Shown piece by piece: positions 54,250 through 64,000 of a stretch of DNA of 64,000 bases. The notes beneath the pieces were generated by a model. That model was not told the origin of the DNA. It ran no database searches and saw nothing but the letters and a program-made list of their open reading frames with translations. The DNA lies in contig OX387201.1 of assembly GCA_947561715.1 (NCBI GenBank), forward strand, positions 12,352,001 to 12,416,000. Direction: 5' to 3'. The DNA is from Ascidia mentula (taxonomy: Eukaryota > Chordata > Ascidiacea > Phlebobranchia > Ascidiidae). Within the stretch, counting starts at the first letter, position 1. Each line of letters starts with the position of its first letter. The translations under genes and the position numbers were made by a program.

Positions 54250-54665
54250 CAGTACAAGCTTTATTATACAGTGGAAAACGCTGATACTCCAGTACTGAGT
54301 TTGCGGTTGCACAACGTATGTAACTATGCGATTTCAGCACTTGTCCATTTTGCAGTATATGACTTTTCGATGTAAAATATTTTTTTTTCAGTACAAGCTT
54401 TATTATACAGTGGAAAACGCTGATACTCCAGTACTGAGTTTGCGGTTGCACAACGTATGTAACTATGGGATTTCAGCACTTGTCCATTTTGCAGTATATG
54501 ACTTTTCGATAAAAAATATTGTTTTTTCAGTACAAGCTTTATTATACAGTGAAAAACGCTGATACTCCAGTACTGAGTTTGCAGTTGCACAACGTATGTA
54601 ACTATGCGCTTTCAGCACTTGTCCATTTTGCAGTATGTGACTTTTCGATAAAAAATATTTTTTTT
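54250..54665. repeat. 139-bp landmark cassette, copy 11
   Basis: Same as copy 6, including GATGTAA with a + frame stop at 54,373. Confidence 0.92.
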
Positions 54666-57600
54666 CAGTACAAGCTTTATTATACAGTGGAAAACGCTGA
54701 TACTCCAGTACTGAGTTTGCGGTTGCACAACGTATGTAACTCTGCGCTTTCAGCACTTGTCCATTTTGCAGTATATGACTTTTCGATAAAAAATATTTTT
54801 TTTCAGTACAAGCTTTATTATACAGTGGAAAAGGCTGATACTCCAGTACTGAGTTTGCGGTTGCACAACGTATGTAACTATGCGATTTCAGCACTTGTCC
54901 ATTTTGCAGTATATGACTTTTCGATAAAAAATATTTTTTTTCATTGCAAGCTTTATTATATAGTGGAAAACGCTGATACTCCAGTATTGCGTTTGCGGTT
55001 GCACAACGTATGTAACTATGCGCTTTCAGCACTTGTCCATTTTGCAGTATATGACTTTTCGATAAAAAATATTTTTTTTCAGTACAAGCTTTATTATACA
55101 GTGGAAAACGCTGATACTCCAGTACTGAGTTTGCGGTTGCACAACGCATGTAACTATGCGATTTCAGCACTTGTCCATTTTGCAGTATATGACTTTTCGA
55201 TAAAAAATATTTTTTTTCAGTACAAGCTTTATTATACAGTGGAAAACGCTGATACTCCAGTACTGAGTTTGCGGTTGCACAACGTATGTAACTATGCGAT
55301 TTCAGCACTTGTCCATTTTGCAGTATATGACTTTTCGATAAAAAATATGTTTTTTCAGTACAAGCTTTATTATACAGTGGAAAACGCTGATACTCCAGTA
55401 CTAAGTTTGCGGTTGCACAACGTATGTAACTATGCGATTTCAGCACTTGTCCATTTTGCAGTATATGACTTTTCGATAAAAAATATTTTTTTTCAGTACA
55501 AGCTTTATTATACAGTGGAAAACGCTGATACTCCAGTACTGAGTTTGCGGTTGCACAACGCAAGTAACTATGCGATTTCAGCACTTGTCCATTTTGCAGT
55601 ATATGACTTTTCGATAAAAAATATTTTTTTTCAGTACAAGCTTTATTATACAGTGGAAAACGCTGATACTCCAGTACTGAGTTTGCGGTTGCACAACGTA
55701 TGTAACTATGCGATTTCAGCACTTGTCCATTTTGCAGTATATGACTTTTCGATAAAAAATATGTTTTTTCAGTACAAGCTTTATTATACAGTGGAAAACG
55801 CTGATACTCCAGTACTGAGTTTGCGGTTGCACAACGTATGTAACTATGCGATTTCAGCACTTGTCCATTTTGCAGTATATGACTTTTCGATGAAAAATAT
55901 TTTTTTTCATTACAAGCTTTATTATACAGTGGAAAACGCTGATACTCCAGTACTGAGTTTGCGGTTGCACAACGTATGTAACTATGCGATTTCAGCACTT
56001 GTCCATTTTGCAGTATATGACTTTTCGATAAAAAATATTTTTTTTCATTGCAAGCTTTATTATATAGTGGAAAACGCTGATACTCCAGTATTGCGTTTGC
56101 GGTTGCACAACGTATGTAACTATGCGCTTTCAGCACTTGTCCATTTTGCAGTATATGACTTTTCGATAAAAAATATTTTTTTTCAGTACAAGCTTTATTA
56201 TACAGTGGAAAACGCTGATACTCCAGTACTGAGTTTGCGGTTGCACAACGCATGTAACTATGCGATTTCAGCACTTGTCCATTTTGCAGTATATGACTTT
56301 TCGATAAAAAATATTTTTTTTCAGTACAAGCTTTATTATACAGTGGAAAACGCTGATACTCCAGTACTGAGTTTGCGGTTGCACAACGTATGTAACTATG
56401 CGATTTCAGCACTTGTCCATTTTGCAGTATATGACTTTTCGATAAAAAATATGTTTTTTCAGTACAAGCTTTATTATACAGTGGAAAACGCTGATACTCC
56501 AGTACTAAGTTTGCGGTTGCACAACGTATGTAACTATGCGATTTCAGCACTTGTCCATTTTGCAGTATATGACTTTTCGATAAAAAATTTTTTTTTCAGT
56601 ACAAGCTTTATTATACAGTGGAAAACGCTGATACTCCAGTACTGAGTTTGCGGTTGCACAACGCAAGTAACTATGCGATTTCAGCACTTGTCCATTTTGC
56701 AGTATATGACTTTTCGATAAAAAATATTTTTTTTCAGTACAAGCTTTATTATACAGTGGAAAACGCTGATACTCCAGTACTGAGTTTGCGGTTGCACAAC
56801 GTATGTAACTATGCGATTTCAGCACTTGTCCATTTTGCAGTATATGACTTTTCGATAAAAAATATGTTTTTTCAGTACAAGCTTTATTATACAGTGGAAA
56901 ACGCTGATACTCCAGTACTGAGTTTGCGGTTGCACAACGTATGTAACTATGCGATTTCAGCACTTGTCCATTTTGCAGTATATGACTTTTCGATGAAAAA
57001 TATTTTTTTTCATTACAAGCTTTATTATACAGTGGAAAACGCTGATACTCCAGTACTGAGTTTGCGGTTGCACAACGTATGTAACTCTGCGATTTCAGCA
57101 CTTGTCCATTTTGCAGTATATGACTTTTCGATAAAAAATTTTTTTTTTCAGTACAAGCTTTATTATACAGTGGAAAACGCTGATACTCCAGTACTGAGTT
57201 TGCGGTTGCACAACGCATGTAACTATGCGATTTCAGCACTTGTCCATTTTGCAGTATATGACTTTTCGATAAAAAATATTTTTTTTCAGTACAAGCTTTA
57301 TTATACAGTGGAAAACGCTGATACTCCAGTACTGAGTTTGCGGTTGCACAACGCATGTAACTATGCGATTTCAGTACTTGTCCATTTTGCAGTATATGAC
57401 TTTTCGATAAAAAATATTTTTTTTCAGTACAAGCTTTATTATACAGTGGAAAACGCTGATACTCCAGTACTGAGTTTGCGGTTGCACAACGTATGTAACT
57501 ATGCGATTTCAGCACTTGTCCATTTTGCAGTATATGACTTTTCGATAAAAAATATGTTTTTTCAGTACAAGCTTTATTATACAGTGGAAAACGCTGATAC

Positions 57601-58528
57601 TCCAGTACTGAGTTTGCGGTTGCACAACGTATGTAACTATGCGATTTCAGCACTTGTCCATTTTGCAGTATATGACTTTTCGATGAAAAATATTTTTTTT
57701 CATTACAAGCTTTATTATACAGTGGAAAACGCTGATACTCCAGTACTGAGTTTGCGGTTGCACAACGTATGTAACTATGCGCTTTCAGCATTTGTCCATT
57801 TTGCAGTATATGACTTTTCGATAAAAAATATTTTATTTCAGTACAAGCTTTATTATACAGTGGAAAACGCTGATACTCCAGTACTGAGTTTGCGGTTGCA
57901 CAACGTATGTAACTATGCGATTTCAGCACTTATCCATTTTGCAGTATATGACTTTTCGATAAAAAATATGTTTTTTCAGTACAAGCTTTATTATACAGTG
58001 GAAAACGCTGATACTCCAGTACTGAGTTTGCGGTTGCACAACGTATGTAACTATGCGATTTCAGCACTTGTCCATTTTGCAGTATATGACTTTTCGATAA
58101 AAAATATTTTTTTTCATTGCAAGCTTTATTATACAGTGAAAAACGCTGATACTCCAGTATTGCGTTTGCGGTTGCACAACGTATGTAACTATGCGCTTTC
58201 AGCACTTGTCCATTTTGCAGTATATGACTTTTCGATAAAAAATATTTTTTTTCAGTACAAGCTTTATTATACAGTGGAAAACGCTGATACTCCAGTACTG
58301 AGTTTGCGGTTGCACAAAGTATGTAACTCTGCGCTTTCAGCACTTGTCCATTTTGCAGTATATGACTTTTCGATAAAAAATATTTTTTTTCATTACAAGC
58401 TTTATTATACAGTGGAAAACGCTGATACTCCAGTACTGAGTTTGCGGTTGCACAACATAAGTAACTCCGCGCTTTCAGCACTTGTCCATTTTGCAGTATT
58501 TGACTTTTCGATAAAAAATATGTTTTTT
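54666..58528. repeat. Canonical block, 28 monomers (copy of 20,023-23,885)
   Basis: Same length (3,863 bp) and monomer order as 20,023-23,885, including both TATATAGTGG monomers (54,942 and 56,046), the internal 8-mer duplication, the 137-bp K monomer and the A6T10 tract. Confidence 0.9.
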
Positions 58529-58944
58529 CAGTACAAGCTTTATTATACAGTGGAAAACGCTGATACTCCAGTACTGAGTTTGCGGTTGCACAACGTATGT
58601 AACTATGCGATTTCAGCACTTGTCCATTTTGCAGTATATGACTTTTCGATGAAAAATATTTTTTTTTCAGTACAAGCTTTATTATACAGTGGAAAACGCT
58701 GATACTCCAGTACTGAGTTTGCGGTTGCACAACGTATGTAACTATGGGATTTCAGCACTTGTCCATTTTGCAGTATATGACTTTTCGATAAAAAATATTG
58801 TTTTTTCAGTACAAGCTTTATTATACAGTGAAAAACGCTGATACTCCAGTACTGAGTTTGCAGTTGCACAACGTATGTAACTATGCGCTTTCAGCACTTG
58901 TCCATTTTGCAGTATGTGACTTTTCGATAAAAAATATTTTTTTT
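58529..58944. repeat. 139-bp landmark cassette, copy 12
   Basis: Same as copy 7: TATGCGATT, GATGAAA, T9; TATGGG, TTGTTTTTT; Q. Confidence 0.92.
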
Positions 58945-61842
58945 CAGTACAAGCTTTATTATACAGTGGAAAACGCTGATACTCCAGTACTGAGTTTGCG
59001 GTTGCACAACGTATGTAACTCTGCGCTTTCAGCACTTGTCCATTTTGCAGTATATGACTTTTCGATAAAAAATATTTTTTTTCAGTACAAGCTTTATTAT
59101 ACAGTGGAAAAGGCTGATACTCCAGTACTGAGTTTGCGGTTGCACAACGTATGTAACTATGCGATTTCAGCACTTGTCCATTTTGCAGTATATGACTTTT
59201 CGATAAAAAATATGTTTTTTCAGTACAAGCTTTATTATACAGTGGAAAACGCTGATACTCCAGTACTAAGTTTGCGGTTGCACAACGTATGTAACTATGC
59301 GCTTTCAGCACTTGTCCATTTTGCAGTATGTGACTTTTCGATAAAAAATATTTTTTTTCAGTACAAGCTTTATTATACAGTGGAAAACGCTGATACTCCA
59401 GTACTGAGTTTGCGGTTGCACAACGTATGTAACTCTGCGCTTTCAGCACTTGTCCATTTTGCAGTATATGACTTTTCGATAAAAAATATTTTTTTTCAGT
59501 ACAAGCTTTATTATACAGTGGAAAAGGCTGATACTCCAGTACTGAGTTTGCGGTTGCACAACGTATGTAACTATGCGATTTCAGCACTTGTCCATTTTGC
59601 AGTATATGACTTTTCGATAAAAAATATTTTTTTTCATTGCAAGCTTTATTATACAGTGGAAAACGCTGATACTCCAGTATTGCGTTTGCGGTTGCACAAC
59701 GTATGTAACTATGCGCTTTCAGCACTTGTCCATTTTGCAGTATATGACTTTTCGATAAAAAATATGTTTTTTCAGTACAAGCTTTATTATACAGTGGAAA
59801 ACGCTGATACTCCAGTACTGAGTTTGCGGTTGCACAACGTATGTAACTCTGCGATTTCAGCACTTGTCCATTTTGCAGTATATGACTTTTCGATAAAAAA
59901 TATTTTTTTTCAGTACAAGCTTTATTATACAGTGGAAAACGCTGATACTCCAGTACTGAGTTTGCGGTTGCACAACGCATGTAACTATGCGATTTCAGCA
60001 CTTGTCCATTTTGCAGTATATGACTTTTCGATAAAAAATATTTTTTTTCAGTACAAGCTTTATTATACAGTGGAAAACGCTGATACTCCAGTACTGAGTT
60101 TGCGGTTGCACAACGCATGTAACTATGCGATTTCAGTACTTGTCCATTTTGCAGTATATGACTTTTCGATAAAAAATATTTTTTTTCAGTACAAGCTTTA
60201 TTATACAGTGGAAAACGCTGATACTCCAGTACTGAGTTTGCGGTTGCACAACGTATGTAACTATGCGATTTCAGCACTTGTCCATTTTGCAGTATATGAC
60301 TTTTCGATAAAAAATATGTTTTTTCAGTACAAGCTTTATTATACAGTGGAAAACGCTGATACTCCAGTACTGAGTTTGCGGTTGCACAACGTATGTAACT
60401 ATGCGATTTCAGCACTTGTCCATTTTGCAGTATATGACTTTTCGATGAAAAATATTTTTTTTCATTACAAGCTTTATTATACAGTGGAAAACGCTGATAC
60501 TCCAGTACTGAGTTTGCGGTTGCACAACGTATGTAACTCTGCGCTTTCAGCATTTGTCCATTTTGCAGTATATGACTTTTCGATAAAAAATATTTTATTT
60601 CAGTACAAGCTTTATTATACAGTGGAAAACGCTGATACTCCAGTACTGAGTTTGCGGTTGCACAACGTATGTAACTATGCGATTTCAGCACTTGTCCATT
60701 TTGCAGTATATGACTTTTCGATAAAAAATATGTTTTTTCAGTACAAGCTTTATTATACAGTGGAAAACGCTGATACTCCAGTACTGAGTTTGCGGTTGCA
60801 CAACGTATGTAACTATGCGATTTCAGCACTTGTCCATTTTGCAGTATATGACTTTTCGATGAAAAATATTTTTTTTCATTACAAGCTTTATTATACAGTG
60901 GAAAACGCTGATACTCCAGTACTGAGTTTGCGGTTGCACAACGTATGTAACTCTGCGCTTTCAGCATTTGTCCATTTTGCAGTATATGACTTTTCGATAA
61001 AAAATATTTTTTTTCAGTACAAGCTTTATTATACAGTGGAAAACGCTGATACTCCAGTACTGAGTTTGCGGTTGCACAACGCATGTAACTATGCGATTTC
61101 AGCACTTGTCCATTTTGCAGTATATGACTTTTCGATAAAAAATATTTTTTTTCATTACAAGCTTTATTATACAGTGGAAAACGCTGATACTCCAGTACTG
61201 AGTTTGCGGTTGCACAACATAAGTAACTCCGCGCTTTCAGCACTTGTCCATTTTGCAGTATATGACTTTTCGATAAAAAATATTTTTTTTCATTACAAGC
61301 TTTATTATACAGTGGAAAACGCTGATACTCCAGTACTGAGTTTGCGGTTGCACAACGTATGTAACTCTGCGCTTTCAGCATTTGTCCATTTTGCAGTATA
61401 TGACTTTTCGATAAAAAATATTTTTTTTCAGTACAAGCTTTATTATACAGTGGAAAACGCTGATACTCCAGTACTGAGTTTGCGGTTGCACAACGCATGT
61501 AACTCTGCGCTTTCAGCACTTGTCCATTTTGCAGTATATGACTTTTCGATAAAAAATATTTTTTTTCATTACAAGCTTTATTATACAGTGGTAAACGCTG
61601 ATACTCCAGTACTGAGTTTGCGGTTGCACAACATAAGTAACTCCGCGCTTTCAGCACTTGTCCATTTTGCAGTATTTGACTTTTCGATAAAAAATATGTT
61701 TTTTCAGTACAAGCTTTATTATACAGTGGAAAACGCTGATACTCCAGTACTGAGTTTGCGGTTGCACAACGTATGTAACTATGCGATTTCAGCACTTGTC
61801 CATTTTGCAGTATATGACTTTTCGATAAAAAATATGTTTTTT
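58945..61842. repeat. Canonical block, 21 monomers (copy of 24,302-27,199)
   Basis: Same length and order as 24,302-27,199, including the local S2 P trimer duplication and the private GTGGTAAACG. Confidence 0.9.
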
Positions 61843-62258
61843 CAGTACAAGCTTTATTATACAGTGGAAAACGCTGATACTCCAGTACTGAGTTTGCGGT
61901 TGCACAACGTATGTAACTATGCAATTTCAGCACTTGTCCATTTTTCAGTATATGACTTTTCGATGAAAAATATTTTTTTTTCAGTACAAGCTTTATTATA
62001 CAGTGGAAAACGCTGATACTCCAGTACTGAGTTTGCGGTTGCACAACGTATGTAACTATGGGATTTCAGCACTTGTCCATTTTGCAGTATATGACTTTTC
62101 GATAAAAAATATTGTTTTTTCAGTACAAGCTTTATTATACAGCTAAAAACGCTGATACTCCAGTACTGAGTTTGCAGTTGCACAACGTATGTAACTATGC
62201 GCTTTCAGCACTTGTCCATTTTGCAGTATGTGACTTTTCGATAAAAAATATTTTTTTT
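61843..62258. repeat. 139-bp landmark cassette, copy 13
   Basis: Same as copy 8, including CATTTTTCAG in the first monomer and ACAGCTAAAA in the Q monomer. Confidence 0.92.
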
Positions 62259-64000
62259 CAGTACAAGCTTTATTATACAGTGGAAAACGCTGATACTCCA
62301 GTACTGAGTTTGCGGTTGCACAACGTATGTAACTCTGCGATTTCAGCACTTGTCCATTTTGCAGTATATGACTTTTCGATAAAAAATATTTTTTTTCAGT
62401 ACAAGCTTTATTATACAGTGGAAAACGCTGATACTCCAGTACTGAGTTTGCGGTTGCACAACGCATGTAACTATGCGATTTCAGCACTTGTCCATTTTGC
62501 AGTATATGACTTTTCGATAAAAAATATTTTTTTTCAGTACAAGCTTTATTATACAGTGGAAAACGCTGATACTCCAGTACTGAGTTTGCGGTTGCACAAC
62601 GCATGTAACTATGCGATTTCAGTACTTGTCCATTTTGCAGTATATGACTTTTCGATAAAAAATATTTTTTTTCAGTACAAGCTTTATTATACAGTGGAAA
62701 ACGCTGATACTCCAGTACTGAGTTTGCGGTTGCACAACGTATGTAACTATGCGATTTCAGCACTTGTCCATTTTGCAGTATATGACTTTTCGATAAAAAA
62801 TATGTTTTTTCAGTACAAGCTTTATTATACAGTGGAAAACGCTGATACTCCAGTACTGAGTTTGCGGTTGCACAACGTATGTAACTATGCGATTTCAGCA
62901 CTTGTCCATTTTGCAGTATATGACTTTTCGATGAAAAATATTTTTTTTCATTACAAGCTTTATTATACAGTGGAAAACGCTGATACTCTAGTACTGAGTT
63001 TGCGGTTGCACAACGTATGTAACTCTGCGCTTTCAGCATTTGTCCATTTTGCAGTATATGACTTTTCGATAAAAAATATTTTATTTCAGTACAAGCTTTA
63101 TTATACAGTGGAAAACGCTGATACTCCAGTACTGAGTTTGCGGTTGCACAACGTATGTAACTATGCGATTTCAGCACTTATCCATTTTGCAGTATATGAC
63201 TTTTCGATAAAAAATATGTTTTTTCAGTACAAGCTTTATTATACAGTGGAAAACGCTGATACTCCAGTACTGAGTTTGCGGTTGCACAACGCATGTAACT
63301 ATGCGATTTCAGCACTTGTCCATTTTGCAGTATATGACTTTTCGATAAAAAATATTTTTTTTCAGTACAAGCTTTATTATACAGTGGAAAACGCTGATAC
63401 TCCAGTACTGAGTTTGCGGTTGCACAACGTATGTAACTATGCGATTTCAGCACTTGTCCATTTTGCAGTATATGACTTTTCGATAAAAAATATGTTTTTT
63501 CAGTACAAGCTTTATTATACAGTGGAAAACGCTGATACTCCAGTACTAAGTTTGCGGTTGCACAACGTATGTAACTATGCGATTTCAGCACTTATCCATT
63601 TTGCAGTATATGACTTTTCGATAAAAAATATTTTTTTTCAGTACAAGCTTTATTATACAGTGGAAAACGCTGATACTCCAGTACTGAGTTTGCGGTTGCA
63701 CAACGCATGTAACTATGCGATTTCAGCACTTGTCCATTTTGCAGTATATGACTTTTCGATAAAAAATATTTTTTTCAGTACAAGCTTTATTATACAGTGG
63801 AAAACGCTGATACTCCAGTACTGAGTTTGCGGTTGCACAACGTATGTAACTATGCGATTTCAGCACTTGTCCATTTTGCAGTATATGACTTTTCGATAAA
63901 AAATATGTTTTTTCAGTACAAGCTTTATTATACAGTGGAAAACGCTGATACTCCAGTACTAAGTTTGCGGTTGCACAACGTATGTAACTATGCGATTTCA
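62259..64000. repeat. Canonical block, 12.6 monomers, cut by the window end
   Basis: Order: S A B C D E C A C K A(T7, 137 bp) C K (partial). It matches 27,616-29,357, including ACTCTAGTAC, the two CTTATCC monomers and the T7 tract. The last monomer is cut about 86 bases in. Confidence 0.9.

Larger units (their letters stand above)
1..64000. repeat. Satellite DNA array, 138-bp monomer, about 464 tandem copies
   Basis: The motif CAGTACAAGCTT recurs every 138 bases from base 1 to the end, always in the same orientation. Lengths other than 138 are few: 139-bp monomers in the cassettes, 137-bp monomers at 21,817, 28,996 and their right-hand copies, 137/139-bp monomers in the 47-51 kb island, and one 135-bp monomer at 12,844. 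Neighbouring monomers differ by a handful of substitutions at recurring positions, while identical multi-monomer blocks recur far apart, which is the mark of higher-order repeat amplification. GC is about 35%. No unique flank is visible, so the array extends past both ends. Family knowledge: such arrays are constitutive heterochromatin in eukaryotes. Function here is not shown by the sequence. Confidence 0.98.
51492..64000. repeat. Long-range duplication, right copy (about 12.5 kb, runs off the window)
   Basis: Copy of 17,125-29,357 with one extra 276-bp pair of monomers. All private markers checked reappear at the expected offset, for example AATAGG at 54,102, A6T9 near 56,588, A6T10 near 57,138, GTGGTAAACG at 61,589 and T7 near 63,770. 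The match is still running at base 64,000, so its true length is unknown. Confidence 0.9.

Noticed and set aside
1..64000. CRISPR array
   Set aside because: The period is 138 bp with no unique spacers; the whole period is repeated. Direct repeats of 20-50 bp separated by unrelated spacers are absent.
1..64000. CENP-B box
   Set aside because: TTCGATAAA at 117-125 matches only the left part of the box pattern (TTCG, four bases, A). The required CGGG on the right is replaced by A/T sequence, so I do not call it.
1..64000. Bacterial-type promoters (TATAAT on the minus strand)
   Set aside because: TATAAT occurs in each monomer as the complement of ATTATA, but the array has a eukaryotic satellite structure, no gene follows, and no consistent -35 element at the right spacing is seen.
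1..64000. tRNA, rRNA or other structured RNA genes
   Set aside because: No tRNA cloverleaf boxes, rRNA-like stretches or Pol III A/B box pair were recognised in the monomer on either strand.
17125..64000. Treating the 34.6-kb duplication as certainly biological
   Set aside because: Long satellite arrays are prone to assembly errors and the right copy is cut by the window end, so an artefact cannot be excluded from sequence alone.
1..64000. Naming the satellite family or species
   Set aside because: I do not recognise the 138-bp consensus. A database search with the consensus would be needed, and no organism can be named from the sequence itself.

Overview
The whole 64,000-base window is one uninterrupted head-to-tail satellite DNA array. 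The monomer is 138 bp and about 464 monomers are present. It starts at a monomer boundary (base 1), ends in mid-monomer, and contains no unique sequence at either edge or inside. I find no gene, RNA gene, transposon or CRISPR array. Long satellite arrays of this kind are eukaryotic heterochromatin, often pericentromeric or subtelomeric. I do not recognise the family. GC is about 35% and the five CpGs per monomer are not depleted (about 4.2 expected from base composition). This fits a genome with little germline CpG methylation, such as many invertebrates, but it does not identify the organism.

Very long stop-free frames run on both strands (one of 12 kb on the + strand at 35,396-47,473). They arise because 138 = 3 x 46, so a frame that is open in one monomer stays open in all of them. 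They stop wherever a monomer gains or loses a base or acquires a nonsense change. I do not call them genes.

The array has a hierarchy of higher-order repeats. Monomers fall into about 15 recurrent variant types, coded in the entry for bases 1-138. (i) A six-monomer core module, A B C D E C, recurs throughout. (ii) A three-monomer cassette with two 139-bp monomers occurs complete 13 times and partly once, dividing the array into blocks of 4-28 monomers; none lies between 30,239 and 51,763. (iii) In that long gap, 30,239-47,212 is built from blocks of 23, 21, 21, 16 and 17 monomers that are edited copies of each other. (iv) At 47,213-51,211 lies a divergent island with a 138+137+139 bp trimer, itself duplicated at 2,207 bp and interrupted by canonical monomers. 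(v) About 12.2 kb at 17,125-29,357 recurs at 51,492-64,000, sharing private indels and substitutions and differing by a two-monomer (276 bp) indel. This implies a super-repeat of about 34.6 kb, or an assembly duplication.

Layout: 1-30,238 is canonical blocks separated by cassettes; 30,239-47,212 is a long canonical region without cassettes; 47,213-51,211 is the divergent trimer island; 51,212-64,000 is canonical again and nearly repeats 17-29 kb. Nothing here acts as a gene set. The biology is repeat evolution (unequal exchange, block amplification, conversion) and whatever chromatin or transcript role the satellite has.
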